From Dyella flagellata (GTDB lineage: Bacteria; Pseudomonadota; Gammaproteobacteria; Xanthomonadales; Rhodanobacteraceae): a DNA stretch of 64,000 nucleotides. Under the pieces are notes generated by a model that did not search any database, was not told where the DNA came from, and saw only the letters and a program-made list of their open reading frames with translations. This document shows, in pieces, positions 16,883 to 25,916 of this stretch; the first letter of the stretch is position 1, and each line of letters opens with the position of its first letter. The stretch covers positions 1 to 64,000 of the forward strand of contig NZ_BSOA01000050.1 of NCBI RefSeq assembly GCF_030160275.1, written 5' to 3'. A program made the translations under genes and the position numbers.

Positions 16883-17167
16883 ATGCGTATCCGTCTGCTT
16901 GCCCTTTCCGTTCTTGGCGTGGCCGTGGCCCTCGCCGGCTGCCACCGCGGCACGCGGCCGGACGGTAAGCGCGGCGTCAACGACATGGCTTCGTTCGAGA
17001 GCTTCATCGGCACGCATCCGACGCAGCAAGAGTTCAAGAAGGAGTATCCGGGCGTGCAGCTGATGCTGCCGGGTACCATCAGCACGATGGAAATCCGTTA
17101 CGACAACTCGCGCTTCTTCCCCAACCTGGATCCGCAAGGGCACATCATCGGCGGCGATTTCCACTAA
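16883..17167 (+). CDS. Small lipoprotein
   Basis: 94 residues with a lipoprotein signal: a basic start, a hydrophobic stretch and the lipobox LAGC at residue about 20. The mature part is short and polar, with FIGTHPTQQEFKKEYPGVQLMLPG followed by DNSRFFPNLD. The family is conserved-hypothetical in look, and I cannot name a function. GGAG precedes the ATG. A single REP follows ten bases after the stop. Confidence 0.75.
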   Translation: MRIRLLALSVLGVAVALAGCHRGTRPDGKRGVNDMASFESFIGTHPTQQEFKKEYPGVQLMLPGTISTMEIRYDNSRFFPNLDPQGHIIGGDFH

Positions 17168-17177
17168 TCACCGACGC

Positions 17178-17200
17178 GTAGGCTGGGATGGCCATCCCAG
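17178..17200. repeat. Single REP unit, GTAG family
   Basis: GTAGGCTGGGAT, two bases, then ATCCCAG. It is a lone unit directly downstream of the lipoprotein gene. Confidence 0.75.
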
Positions 17201-17215
17201 TCTGCACTTTGTAGC

Positions 17216-17239
17216 CGGGCTGTCATATTCGACAGCCCG
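17216..17239. other. Perfect hairpin CGGGCTGTC/GACAGCCCG
   Basis: A nine-base stem with loop ATATTC, preceded by GTAGC at 17211. It has the same GTAG-plus-stem plan as the REP family but a different stem sequence. It may be a REP subfamily member or the terminator of the lipoprotein gene. The rest of 17240-17340 shows nothing recognisable. Confidence 0.45.
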
Positions 17240-17340
17240 AGTCATTTAGCTGACACGTTGCCGCGCTACCCTGGTCGCAACAGGGCGCCGCCATTTCTGC
17301 TAGGCGGCCGTTTTACTTTAGATTCAAAGCGCGGGTCGGC

Positions 17341-17856
17341 ATGTCTTCTACCGTTTCCATCGACGCCAACCGGCGCGGTCTGTTGTTTGGCGCGCTCGCC
17401 GGAGTGTTGCTGCTGTTGATCGGCGGGGGGGTTTGGTATGCGCGCACGTCAGTCAGCGACAAACCCTCTGCCGTAGAGCACACCGCCAATGACGGCAGCG
17501 AAGTGGGCGTGATGCTGGGCCTGGCCGACCAGGCATACAAGGAAAAACGCCTGGTGGCGCCGATCGGCAGCAACGTCTACGAATTCTATTTCAGCGTGCT
17601 GCAGCTCGATCCGAACAATGCCATCGCGCAGAGTCGGCTACGCGACGCCTTCAAGCCGGCCTGCGACGTGGTGGAGAACACCATCAACAATGGCGACCTG
17701 GATGAGGCGCAGCGCGAACTCAGTTTGCTGCGGCAGTACGACGTGCACAACTACAAGCTAGCCCTGCTTGGCAGCGTGCTCGATGCGCAGCGGGTGATCG
17801 AGCGGCGCAGGCACGAAGCGGAAGCAGCGCGCATCCAGGCCCAGCAAGGACAGTAG
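17341..17856 (+). CDS. Membrane-anchored protein resembling the N-terminal part of TonB-energizer proteins
   Basis: 171 residues. A basic start is followed by one transmembrane helix (about 12-32), a short linker and a helical repeat-like domain. That domain has LADQAYKEKRLVAPIGSNVYEFYFSVLQLDP (about 63-93) and later DEAQRELSLLRQ. From memory, this layout begins longer Xanthomonadales proteins that end in a TonB C-terminal domain; here no TonB domain follows. The stop TAG is part of the GTAG head of a REP at 17853. It may be a truncated derivative. Its role is uncertain. Confidence 0.6.
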   Translation: MSSTVSIDANRRGLLFGALAGVLLLLIGGGVWYARTSVSDKPSAVEHTANDGSEVGVMLGLADQAYKEKRLVAPIGSNVYEFYFSVLQLDPNNAIAQSRLRDAFKPACDVVENTINNGDLDEAQRELSLLRQYDVHNYKLALLGSVLDAQRVIERRRHEAEAARIQAQQGQ

Positions 17857-17874
17857 GCTGGGATGTAATCCCAG
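17853..17874. repeat. Single REP unit supplying a stop codon
   Basis: GTAGGCTGGGAT, then GT, then AATCCCAGC. Bases 17854-17856 (TAG) are the stop codon of the preceding gene. Confidence 0.8.
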
Positions 17875-17890
17875 CATCGCCGGCCACACG

Positions 17891-18427
17891 TCAGCTGTTG
17901 GCCAGATACGCATCCTTCAGCCGTACATAGTGGTCGGCCGAATAGTGCAATTGCTCGATCTGCTTGTCGGTGAGCAGGCGCACGCATTTGGCCGGATTCC
18001 CCAGCCACAGCTCACCCTCGCCGACCACCTTGCCCGGCGGCACCACGCTGCCGGCGCCGACGAAGCCGTGCTTCTTGATGACCGCGCCATCCAGCACGAT
18101 GGCGTGCATGCCGATCAGGCAGTAGTCCTCGATGATGCAGGCGTGGATGACGGCGGCATGGCCGACGGTGACGCCTTCGCCGATGATCGTGGCAAAGCCG
18201 CCGGGCGAATACGGGCCATCGTGCGTCACGTGCACAATGCTGCCGTCCTGGATGTTGCTGCGCGCGCCGACGCGGATATAGTTCACGTCGCCGCGCAAGA
18301 CTGCGCCGGGCCAGATGGAAACGTCGTCACCCAGCACAACGTCACCGATGACGGTGGAAGCCGGGTCGACATAGGCGCGGGCGCCGAGGGTGGGCAGGAT
18401 GCCCTTGAAGGGACGTAGGCAATTCAT
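17891..18427 (-). CDS. Gamma-carbonic-anhydrase-like left-handed beta-helix protein (YrdA/PaaY type)
   Basis: 178 residues built of hexapeptide turns. It has the gamma-class metal-site pattern: VLRGDVNYIRVGARSNIQDGSIVHV, then GEGVTVGHAAVIHACII, giving the three histidines, and IGMHAIVLDGAVI. Such trimers bind zinc or iron; many are carbonic anhydrases, while others have unknown or CoA-linked roles. ATG 18427 gives the family's usual length. The gene ends 10 bases before the patatin gene starts to be read, and both run leftward, so they may be co-transcribed. Confidence 0.9.
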   Translation of the reverse strand: MNCLRPFKGILPTLGARAYVDPASTVIGDVVLGDDVSIWPGAVLRGDVNYIRVGARSNIQDGSIVHVTHDGPYSPGGFATIIGEGVTVGHAAVIHACIIEDYCLIGMHAIVLDGAVIKKHGFVGAGSVVPPGKVVGEGELWLGNPAKCVRLLTDKQIEQLHYSADHYVRLKDAYLANS

Positions 18428-18437
18428 TCCAGGGATT

Positions 18438-20204
18438 TTAGCCTTCAAGTGACAGACGTGCCGCATCATCCACGCCAGGCGGTTTGTGCTGCTGTACCTC
18501 AAGCACCCGCATGGTTTCCTCGTAACCGGCGTCCACCGCGAGCTGCCAGTCACGCCAATCGAGCATGCCGACGTGTTCCAGCGGCGGTGTGATCAGCAAG
18601 TCCGCCTGCTCGCGGCAACGCTCGCTGGTCTCCTCGCTGTTGACCATGGCGGCACGGGTCAACGTGGAGACCAGGCGCGGCCAGCCGGCCCCGCGCCGTT
18701 GCCGAATCCACAGGCGCCACCAGGGCGGGGTGGCGAATTCCTCGGTTTGCGCGCGCAGCTCGATGTCCGCGCGAATGCTTACCGCGGTGATGTGGGCGAT
18801 GCCGTCCTCGGCCATCACGTCGGTCGGCAGGTTGTCGACCAGGGCGCCGTCCACGTACACCTGCCCGTGGTGCAGCACCGGCGGCAGGATGCCGGGGATC
18901 GAACTGCTGGCGCGTAGCCACAACCATAGCGGGCCATGGCGATGCACCACCTTGCCCTGGCCGGAGAGACTGGTGGAGACGCAGAAGAAAGGCCGCTCCA
19001 GATCCTCGATGTCGATCGCTCCGAACGCGCGCCGCAGCATGATCGCCGCGCGGCGTCCGCGCGTGAGCGCTACCAGCGGCACGGTCCAGTCCGACAGCGG
19101 CTTGCCGCGCACGAAGGCCTCGTAATACACGCGCATCATCTCCTCGATGCTCCACATATTAGCGACCCCCGCGCCGATGATGGCGCCGATGCTGGTACCG
19201 CCGATGGCATCGAAGTCGTGGCCGGCCTCGCGCAACGCGCGCAACGCACCCAGATGAGCAAGACCGCGCGCACCGCCGCCCGCCAGCACCAGCCCGCGTG
19301 CGTGGCCGCTGATCAGGCGCGCGATGCGCGGAATGTCGCTTTCGCCGCAGATGTGGTGATGCTGCAGCTCGCCACTGAACTGAGCGCGCCAGCGCCGCGC
19401 CGCGCCCTGCTGCACACGCCGCCCGGGGTGGACCAGCAACAGATGGCGCGGACGATGCCGCACGCGTGCCGGATGCCCCGGCGCTGCTTCCGGCCACAGT
19501 TTCGCCGGCTGCGCCGCCAATGCGGGCAGCAACAGCACGTCGGCCTGGCGCAGGCAGCGCAGGCGCCAGGAAGCATCCCCGGTGCTGTCCAGATAGATCA
19601 CGAAGCGCGCCTGCGCTTCGCGCTCGGCGAACCAGTCGCTGCCGCGGTTCGCCCCGAGTTCGGCATCGATCACCAGGCAGCTGCCGAACTTTTCCAGGGC
19701 CTGCGCCAGTTGCATCGCCAGGCCACGCACAGGCACGGCCTGGTCCACCGGCAGGATCGCAAAGGTGCGCGGCTTGTCCGGCGGGTCCACGTGGCGTTCA
19801 CGCCGGATCATCCGATCCATGGCCTGCCGCGCCATGCCGATCATGGCGCGTGGATGATGTTCGATCAGCAGCTCGAAATGGTGGCGGTCGAGCCGCAGCA
19901 GTTCACAATCGCGCAGTGCGCGCACGTTGTAACGCAAAGCTTCGCCGCTCAGCAGGCTGACCTCGCCCAGGCAGTCGTCGGCCGCAATCTGCCGGATCAA
20001 TCCGGTCGGGCCGTCGAACACGCCCAGGCTGCCGCTGCGCAGCAGGTACAGCGCCTCGGCCACCTCGCCCTCCCGGTACAGGTATTGGCCGCCTGGGAGG
20101 CACATCCACTGCAGGTGGGTGGCAAGCGTCGACCGCTGCGCTTCGGTCAGATGCGCGAACAGCGGGACGCGACCGATCAGGGCATGGACGTCGGCAGGTA
20201 GCAT
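18438..20204 (-). CDS. Patatin-like phospholipase with cyclic-nucleotide-binding domain (NTE/RssA type)
   Basis: 588 residues. Residues 1-120 are a cNMP-binding fold (FAHLTEAQRSTLATHL, then GEVSLLSGEALRYNVRA). Residues about 135-290 are a variable middle region. The patatin domain starts at LVLAGGGARGLAHLGAL, with the nucleophile motif GGTSIG (about 334-339) and catalytic Asp in VDGALVDNLP (about 449). Such proteins hydrolyse phospholipids or lysophospholipids, perhaps under nucleotide control. The start is uncertain: ATG 20204 begins the recognised domain, but ATG 20249 is also possible and would add 15 residues. Confidence 0.9.
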   Translation of the reverse strand: MLPADVHALIGRVPLFAHLTEAQRSTLATHLQWMCLPGGQYLYREGEVAEALYLLRSGSLGVFDGPTGLIRQIAADDCLGEVSLLSGEALRYNVRALRDCELLRLDRHHFELLIEHHPRAMIGMARQAMDRMIRRERHVDPPDKPRTFAILPVDQAVPVRGLAMQLAQALEKFGSCLVIDAELGANRGSDWFAEREAQARFVIYLDSTGDASWRLRCLRQADVLLLPALAAQPAKLWPEAAPGHPARVRHRPRHLLLVHPGRRVQQGAARRWRAQFSGELQHHHICGESDIPRIARLISGHARGLVLAGGGARGLAHLGALRALREAGHDFDAIGGTSIGAIIGAGVANMWSIEEMMRVYYEAFVRGKPLSDWTVPLVALTRGRRAAIMLRRAFGAIDIEDLERPFFCVSTSLSGQGKVVHRHGPLWLWLRASSSIPGILPPVLHHGQVYVDGALVDNLPTDVMAEDGIAHITAVSIRADIELRAQTEEFATPPWWRLWIRQRRGAGWPRLVSTLTRAAMVNSEETSERCREQADLLITPPLEHVGMLDWRDWQLAVDAGYEETMRVLEVQQHKPPGVDDAARLSLEG

Positions 20205-20306
20205 GCGCGCGATGGTACGACGGGCGCGATGACACAGTATGCGTTCCATCGGCTTGATTTCGATCCGCAACGCACGCACCCTTCGAAGCCTGTAAGGAGC
20301 GAAACC

Positions 20307-22364
20307 ATGAGCCAAGACAATCCCCTGCTGGCCGACCCTACGCTGCCCGCGTTTTCCCGTATCCAGCCCGAGCACGTGCTGCCGGCCGTCGAAGCCCTGC
20401 TGGCCGAAAGCCGCGCCGGCATCGCCGCGCTGACCACCCCTGGCGCGCCCAACGATTTCAAATCGGTGATGTTGCCGCAGGAGCGCTTGGAGCAGCGCAT
20501 CTCGCACGCCTGGTCACCGGTTTCCCATCTGCATTCGGTGGCCGATAGCGAAGCGCTGCGCAAGGCCTATGGACCGGCCGAAGAACTGCTTACCGACTAC
20601 TCCATCGAAGTCGGGCAGAACCGCGATCTGTATGCCGCTGTGCAGGCGGTGGCCGATGCGCCGGATTTCACCAGGCTATCGCGCGCGCAGCGCGCGCTGG
20701 TCGAACATGCCCTGCGCGATTTCAAGCTTTCCGGCGTGGCGCTGGAAGAACCCGCGCGCTCGCGTTTCCGCGACATCGGCGTGGAGCTGTCCAAGCTTTC
20801 CACCGAATTCTCCAACGCCGTGCTGGATGCGACGGATGCGTGGCAGGAGCACATCACCGACGAACGCGACCTGGCCGGCATCCCCGAATCGGGCCGCGCC
20901 GTACTGCGCCAGTACGCCAAGGAAAAAGGCCTGGAAGGCTACCTGGTGACGCTCAAGCAGCCCAGCGTGCAAGCGGTGATGACCTATGCCGACAAGCGCG
21001 AGTTGCGCGAACGGGTGTACTGGGCATACCAGACGCGCGCCTCCGACCAGGGACCGCATGCCGGCAAGTACGACAACACCGCGCGCATCGAAAAGATCAT
21101 GGCGCTGCGCCACGAAGCCGCCCAGCTGCTGGGCTTCGCCAATGCCGCGGAAGAATCACTGGCTACCAAGATGGCCGGCACGCCGGCCGAAGTGCTGGAC
21201 TTCCTGCGCGATCTCGCCTCGCGCGCCAAGCCGGTGGCGCAAAAGGAATTGGCCGCGCTGCGCGATTTCGCCGCCACCGAACTGAAGCTCGACAACCTCG
21301 AATCCTGGGATGTCGCCTATGCCGCTGAAAAACTGCGCCAGCAGCAGTACGCGCTGGACGAAGAACAGCTCAAGCCGTACTTCCCCTTGCCGGCCGTGCT
21401 CGATGGCTTGTTCGGCCTGGTGCAAAGGCTGTACGGCGTAAGCCTGAAGCCGCGCGATGGCATCGACGTGTGGCACCCCGATGTGCGCTATTACGATGTC
21501 GTCGATGCCGATGGGCATATCTTTGCCGGCGCCTATGTCGATCTCTATGCGCGTACCGGCAAGCGTGGTGGCGCCTGGATGGACGTATGCCGCGCACGCT
21601 TCGACGACGGCGCGCAGCTGGAGTTGCCGGTGGCCTACCTCACCTGCAATTTCGCGCCACCGACCGAAAGCCGTCCCGCGCTGCTCACCCACGACGACGT
21701 GCTCACGCTGTTTCATGAATTCGGTCATGGCTTCCATCTTCTTCTGACCGAAGTGCCGCTGCCCTCCGTCGGCGGCATCGAGGGCGTGGAGTGGGATGCG
21801 GTGGAGCTGCCCAGCCAGTTCATGGAGAACTTCGGCTGGAACCGCGAAGCGCTGGATCTGTTCGCCAGGCATTGGGAAACCGGCGAACGCCTGCCGGATG
21901 AGCTGTTCGAGCGCATGCTGGCGGCACGGCATTTCCACGCCGCCATGTTCCTGGTGCGCCAGCTCGAATTTGCCCTGTTCGATTTCCAGCTGCATTTGCA
22001 GTACGACCCGGTCAACGGCGCACGCACGCTCGAAGTGCTGGCGCAGACGCGCCACGAAGTGGCCGTGCTGCATCCGCCGGCCTGGCAGCGCTTTGCGCAT
22101 GCCTTCACCCATATTTTCGCGGGCGGCTACGCGGCCGGTTACTACAGCTACCTATGGGCCGAGCTGTTGAGCGCGGATGCCTTTGGCGCCTTCGAGGAGC
22201 ACGCGCGCGATGGGCATAGCGTGATCGACCCGGCTACCGGCGAGCGCTTTCGCCGCGAGATCCTGGCGGTGGGCGCTAGCCGGCCCGCCCTGGAGAGCTT
22301 CATCGCGTTCCGGGGCCGCAAGCCGGAACCGGAAGCCTTGCTGCGCAGCCACGGCCTGGTGTGA
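20307..22364 (+). CDS. prlC: Oligopeptidase A, M3 zinc metallopeptidase
   Basis: 685 residues, the normal size. The zinc site HEFGHGFH lies at about 470-477 with the downstream Glu in GVEWDAVELPSQFMENFGW. The C-terminal FAHIFAGGYAAGYYSYLW-type motif (here FTHIFAGGYAAGYYSYLW) is typical of the M3 family. It degrades cytosolic peptides, including cleaved signal peptides. AAGGAG precedes ATG 20307. It is divergent from the patatin gene, with about 100 bases between starts. Confidence 0.96.
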   Translation: MSQDNPLLADPTLPAFSRIQPEHVLPAVEALLAESRAGIAALTTPGAPNDFKSVMLPQERLEQRISHAWSPVSHLHSVADSEALRKAYGPAEELLTDYSIEVGQNRDLYAAVQAVADAPDFTRLSRAQRALVEHALRDFKLSGVALEEPARSRFRDIGVELSKLSTEFSNAVLDATDAWQEHITDERDLAGIPESGRAVLRQYAKEKGLEGYLVTLKQPSVQAVMTYADKRELRERVYWAYQTRASDQGPHAGKYDNTARIEKIMALRHEAAQLLGFANAAEESLATKMAGTPAEVLDFLRDLASRAKPVAQKELAALRDFAATELKLDNLESWDVAYAAEKLRQQQYALDEEQLKPYFPLPAVLDGLFGLVQRLYGVSLKPRDGIDVWHPDVRYYDVVDADGHIFAGAYVDLYARTGKRGGAWMDVCRARFDDGAQLELPVAYLTCNFAPPTESRPALLTHDDVLTLFHEFGHGFHLLLTEVPLPSVGGIEGVEWDAVELPSQFMENFGWNREALDLFARHWETGERLPDELFERMLAARHFHAAMFLVRQLEFALFDFQLHLQYDPVNGARTLEVLAQTRHEVAVLHPPAWQRFAHAFTHIFAGGYAAGYYSYLWAELLSADAFGAFEEHARDGHSVIDPATGERFRREILAVGASRPALESFIAFRGRKPEPEALLRSHGLV

Positions 22365-22520
22365 TTGATTCGCCGCTCCTCACCCTGGCGGGGGAGGAGC
22401 AGGCAGAGGGCTCGCCGTTCCCCGCCCAACAGGTTCACAATCGCCTGCGCGCCGCCCTGTCACGCTTAGCGGTGCGAGCCGGTACCGAATCGACTGCGCT
22501 GTGGACCCAAGGAATCTGCG

Positions 22521-23393
22521 ATGAATGCGATCACGCACCTGCCGCCCGAGTGGCACAACTGGATCCAGGAAAACCTCGCACGCGGCTGCGCTCCGCAATC
22601 GCTGATCGACGACATGGTGCGCAATCACTTCGATCCGGTGTTCGCGCGAGCCGCGGTCAACGGTGTCATGCAAGGGCCCTTCGTCGCCCCCACGCAGACG
22701 CAGGCCAAGTCCGCGCATGGTTACGCTTATGAAACACCGCGACTGCATGCCGGCAACCTGATCCGCACCTTCGATCGCGAGGTGCGCGTGGTCACGCGTA
22801 TGCATCGCCCGATGATCGCTGTGCTCGATGGTGTGTTGAGTGCTGAAGAATGCGACGAGCTGATCCGCCGCTCCTCCGATAAGATGCGCCGTTCCACCAC
22901 CGTGGACCCGATGACCGGCAAGCATGAAGTGATTGCCGACCGCAGTAGCGAAGGCACCTTCTTCACCCTCAACGCGGATCCCTTCATCGCCCGTCTGGAT
23001 CGGCGCATTTCCGAGGTGATGAACTGGCCGGTGGAAAACGGCGAAGGCCTGCAGATCCTGCACTATGGCATCGGCGGTGAATACAAGCCGCATTACGATT
23101 ATTTCCCGCCGGAAGACCCCGGCAGCCAGGTGCAGATGACCATCGGTGGTCAACGCGTCTCCACCATGGTGATGTACTTGAATGAGGTGGAAGAAGGCGG
23201 CACCACCATCTTCCCCGAGATCGGCCTTGAAGTCGTGCCGAAGCAGGGCTCGGCCGTCTATTTCGAATACACCAATAGCAACGACCAGCTGGACAAGCTC
23301 ACCCTGCACGGCGGCTCGCCGGTGACGCGCGGCGAGAAATGGATCGTGACCAAGTGGATGCGGCAGCGCCGTTACGGCGAAGCTGCCGCGTAA
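22521..23393 (+). CDS. 2-oxoglutarate/Fe(II) prolyl 4-hydroxylase-like oxygenase
   Basis: 290 residues. The N-terminal about 90 residues are unassigned. The C-terminal P4Hc domain has the iron triad: HYDYF (H and D near 190-192) and the distal His in LTLHGGSPV (about 264). The 2OG-binding Lys lies in GEKWIVTKWMR. It also has VLSAEECDELI, the opening of the domain. It probably hydroxylates proline or another residue in a protein target that is not identifiable here. AAGGAA precedes the ATG. 22365-22520 shows only a weak GCTCCTC/GAGGAGC hairpin. Confidence 0.88.
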   Translation: MNAITHLPPEWHNWIQENLARGCAPQSLIDDMVRNHFDPVFARAAVNGVMQGPFVAPTQTQAKSAHGYAYETPRLHAGNLIRTFDREVRVVTRMHRPMIAVLDGVLSAEECDELIRRSSDKMRRSTTVDPMTGKHEVIADRSSEGTFFTLNADPFIARLDRRISEVMNWPVENGEGLQILHYGIGGEYKPHYDYFPPEDPGSQVQMTIGGQRVSTMVMYLNEVEEGGTTIFPEIGLEVVPKQGSAVYFEYTNSNDQLDKLTLHGGSPVTRGEKWIVTKWMRQRRYGEAAA

Positions 23394-23396
23394 TCG

Positions 23397-23410
23397 CAGG
23401 CTGGGATGGT
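23397..23410. repeat. Degenerate REP half
   Basis: CAGGCTGGGATGG, matching the left arm of the REP family but without its partner arm, directly after the oxygenase stop. Probably a decayed copy. Confidence 0.5.
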
Positions 23411-23419
23411 CCGCCGATA

Positions 23420-24436
23420 TCAGGCCTGGGCGCTGTCCGCTTCGACGTGATAATGCGTCGCGACTTCCACTTCGTGCTTCGAACCCAGGAACACCGGCAC
23501 GCGCTGGTGCAAGCCGGTCGGCTGTAGTTCGAGCAGGCGCTGGCGACCGGTGGTGGCCGCGCCACCGGCCTGCTCGATGATGAAGGCCATCGGATTGGCC
23601 TCGTACATCAGGCGCAGCTTGCCGCCCTTGGCTCTGATCTTCGCATCCAGCGGATAGAAGAACACGCCGCCGCGGGTGATGATGCGGTGCACGTCGGCCA
23701 CCATCGAGGCGACCCAGCGCATGTTGAAGTCGCGGCCGCGCGGGCCGTCCTTGCCGGCGAGCAATTCACCGACATAGCGTTGCATCGGCGCTTCCCAATG
23801 GCGCTGGTTGGACATGTTGATGGCGAATTCGCCGGTTTCCTCCGGAATGCGGATATCGCGGCGGCTGAGGATGAAGCTGCCCACTTCGCGATCGAGCGTG
23901 AACTCGTGTGTGCCGTGGCCGAAGGTCAGCACCAGTACGGTAGCGGGGCCGTACACCACGTAGCCTGCGGCGAGCTGGGTGGTGCCGGCTTGCAGGAAGT
24001 GTTCGGCCTTCGGGTTGGTGATGCCATCTGGGCAGCGCAGCACGGAGAAGATGGTGCCGACCGAAATGTTCACGTCGATATTCGAGCTGCCGTCCAGCGG
24101 ATCGAACAGCAGCAGGTGATTGCCCTTCGGATACATGTCGGGAATCGGCTGCGGGTCTTCCATCTCCTCGGAGGCGCAGGCGGCGAGCTGGCCGCCCCAG
24201 GCGTTGGCTTCCAGCAGGATCTCGTTGGAGATCACGTCCAGCTTCTTCTGTGCTTCACCTTGGATGTTGCCGGTGCCTGCCTCGCCCAGCACGCCGCCGA
24301 TGGCGCCCTTGTTGGTGGCGACGGCGATGCGCTTGCAGGCGCGCGCGACCACTTCGATCAGCAAGCTGAGCTCGGCGTTGACGTGGCCGGCGCGGCGTTC
24401 TTCGATCAGGAACTGGATCAGCGAGATGGGCTTCAT
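23420..24436 (-). CDS. fbp: Fructose-1,6-bisphosphatase class 1
   Basis: 338 residues, standard length. It removes the 1-phosphate of fructose-1,6-bisphosphate in gluconeogenesis. The metal-binding motif [11 protein letters not shown] lies at about 110-120, and the catalytic Glu region at [28 protein letters not shown] is the C-terminal signature. ATG 24436 was chosen to start at the conserved [13 protein letters not shown]; upstream in-frame sequence has no family match. It is divergent from the DJ-1-like gene at 24586. Confidence 0.97.
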   Translation of the reverse strand: MKPISLIQFLIEERRAGHVNAELSLLIEVVARACKRIAVATNKGAIGGVLGEAGTGNIQGEAQKKLDVISNEILLEANAWGGQLAACASEEMEDPQPIPDMYPKGNHLLLFDPLDGSSNIDVNISVGTIFSVLRCPDGITNPKAEHFLQAGTTQLAAGYVVYGPATVLVLTFGHGTHEFTLDREVGSFILSRRDIRIPEETGEFAINMSNQRHWEAPMQRYVGELLAGKDGPRGRDFNMRWVASMVADVHRIITRGGVFFYPLDAKIRAKGGKLRLMYEANPMAFIIEQAGGAATTGRQRLLELQPTGLHQRVPVFLGSKHEVEVATHYHVEADSAQA

Positions 24437-24585
24437 GACGGCTCGGCAGGCTAAGGGGCCGCCATTGTCCCGGGTCAGCCGCAAGGAAGCCAGTCGAGCG
24501 CCTGAACCGTCGCGCATCTTGCTGCTGACAACACGCTGGCAGTAGCGGTAGCGCAAGCTCTCACCATCGAAGCGGAGGGACGGAC

Positions 24586-25221
24586 ATGCGCGATACGGTC
24601 TATGTGCTGGTGTTCGAAGGGTTTGCGGATTGGCAGGTGGCCTTGGCCCTGGCTGAAATCCGTCGCCCGGGGGAATGGGAGGTACGCAGCGCCGGTTTCA
24701 CGCGCGAGCCGGTCACTTCGATGAGCGGGTTGCGGGTATTGCCCGATATAAGCGTGGATGAGCTGGACCTGGAGGCAGCCGCCTTGCTGATCGTCCCGGG
24801 CGGGCATCTTTGGTTGTCCACGCAAGTGGAACGGACGGCGGCAGCTGCGCGGCGTGTGTATGAGGCCGGCGCGCCAGTTGCCGCCATCGATCAGGGCGTG
24901 CTGGCCCTGGCGCGTGCCGGCTTGCTGGAGCATTGCCGGCATACCGGCAACTGGCCGGGACAGCTCGGCCGTGAAGTGGCGGCGTACGCCGGGCACGACC
25001 AATACGACGCCAATGTGCTTGCGGTGGCCGATGGCGGCGTCATCACCGCCAGCCACCTGGGCAGCATCGAATTTGCGCGGGAAATCATCCACACGCTGGA
25101 TCTGTACAACGCCAGCGATCGCGAACACTGGTACCGCTTGTTCAAGCACGCCTTGCCGCCGCCGTGGTTGGCCGGCGAGCCGGTCGAAGTGATTCGCGCA
25201 GCTGAGGTATCTACGACATGA
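24586..25221 (+). CDS. DJ-1/PfpI-family protein lacking the catalytic cysteine
   Basis: 211 residues with a class I amidotransferase-like fold: [13 protein letters not shown] at the start, [11 protein letters not shown] (68-78) and [16 protein letters not shown] near the end. In active relatives the nucleophile elbow reads A-I-C-H/G-G. Here the sequence is [16 protein letters not shown], so Asp102 stands where Cys is expected. It is therefore probably a non-enzymatic or altered member. GGAGGGAC precedes the ATG. It overlaps the next small gene by four bases (ATGA). Confidence 0.85.
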   Translation: MRDTVYVLVFEGFADWQVALALAEIRRPGEWEVRSAGFTREPVTSMSGLRVLPDISVDELDLEAAALLIVPGGHLWLSTQVERTAAAARRVYEAGAPVAAIDQGVLALARAGLLEHCRHTGNWPGQLGREVAAYAGHDQYDANVLAVADGGVITASHLGSIEFAREIIHTLDLYNASDREHWYRLFKHALPPPWLAGEPVEVIRAAEVSTT

Positions 25222-25466
25222 GTAGCTTCTTCGATCGCGTTCTGGCCGCTTATCGGCCGCTGTATCTGCGGGGCTTGTTGATGGATGGGCAATACCGCCT
25301 GCCCGCCCAGCCAGAGGAAAAACCGCAAAAAGGCAACCGGGTGGTGCAAGTCACGCCGGTGTTCGAGCCCGGACGCAAGCGGGTGCTGCTCGCTCCGGCC
25401 CTCGCTTCCACCAGCTTGTGCGCGCGCTCGACCGATGAGGCGTCGGGCGGCTTGAGCGGCGCTTGA
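25218..25466 (+). CDS. Small hypothetical protein overlapping the DJ-1-like gene
   Basis: 82 residues, starting in the ATGA overlap with the preceding stop. It has an amphipathic N-terminus (FFDRVLAAYRPLYLRGLL) and a polar remainder; no family is recognised. The overlap and start position favour a real, coupled gene, but coding evidence is limited by its length. Confidence 0.5.
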   Translation: MSSFFDRVLAAYRPLYLRGLLMDGQYRLPAQPEEKPQKGNRVVQVTPVFEPGRKRVLLAPALASTSLCARSTDEASGGLSGA

Positions 25467-25487
25467 ATCCATTACCAGGAACTGATC

Positions 25488-25895
25488 ATGCAAAAGACCT
25501 ATCACGGCAGTTGCCATTGCGGTGCGGTGCGCTTTGAAGCGGACATCGACCTGGCGACGCAAGGTACGGGACGTTGCAATTGCTCTATCTGCGCCAAGGC
25601 GCGGCAGTGGGGCACGGTGGTGAAGCCTGGAGCATTCCGGCTCATCGACGGCGAAACGGAGCTTAGCGATTACCAGTTCGGAACCCACAGCATGCATCAC
25701 CTGTTCTGCAAGCACTGCGGCATCCGGCCGTTCGGCAAGGGCAATCTGGACGTGCTGGGCGGCGAATTCTATTTCGTCAACGTGTTCTGCCTGGATGACG
25801 CCGAACCGGCGGAGTTGATCGAGGCGCCGCTGCGTTTTTCGGATGGGCGCCACAACAACTGGCAGAACGTACCAGCCGAAACGCGGCATCTGTAA
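25488..25895 (+). CDS. GFA-family (glutathione-dependent formaldehyde-activating-like) zinc protein
   Basis: 135 residues with the CENP-V/GFA zinc pattern: [11 protein letters not shown] (residues 5-15), [10 protein letters not shown] (about 26-35) and [13 protein letters not shown] (about 70-82). The family binds zinc through these cysteines; most members have no proven substrate. AGGAA precedes the ATG. A GST gene follows in the same direction, which fits a glutathione-linked detoxification cluster by inference. Confidence 0.9.
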   Translation: MQKTYHGSCHCGAVRFEADIDLATQGTGRCNCSICAKARQWGTVVKPGAFRLIDGETELSDYQFGTHSMHHLFCKHCGIRPFGKGNLDVLGGEFYFVNVFCLDDAEPAELIEAPLRFSDGRHNNWQNVPAETRHL

Positions 25896-25916
25896 CCCAA
25901 CCTCATAGGTGACGAC

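Noticed and set aside
18936-20201. 421-residue open frame antisense to the patatin gene
   Set aside because: Gln/His/Ala-rich shadow with no motif.
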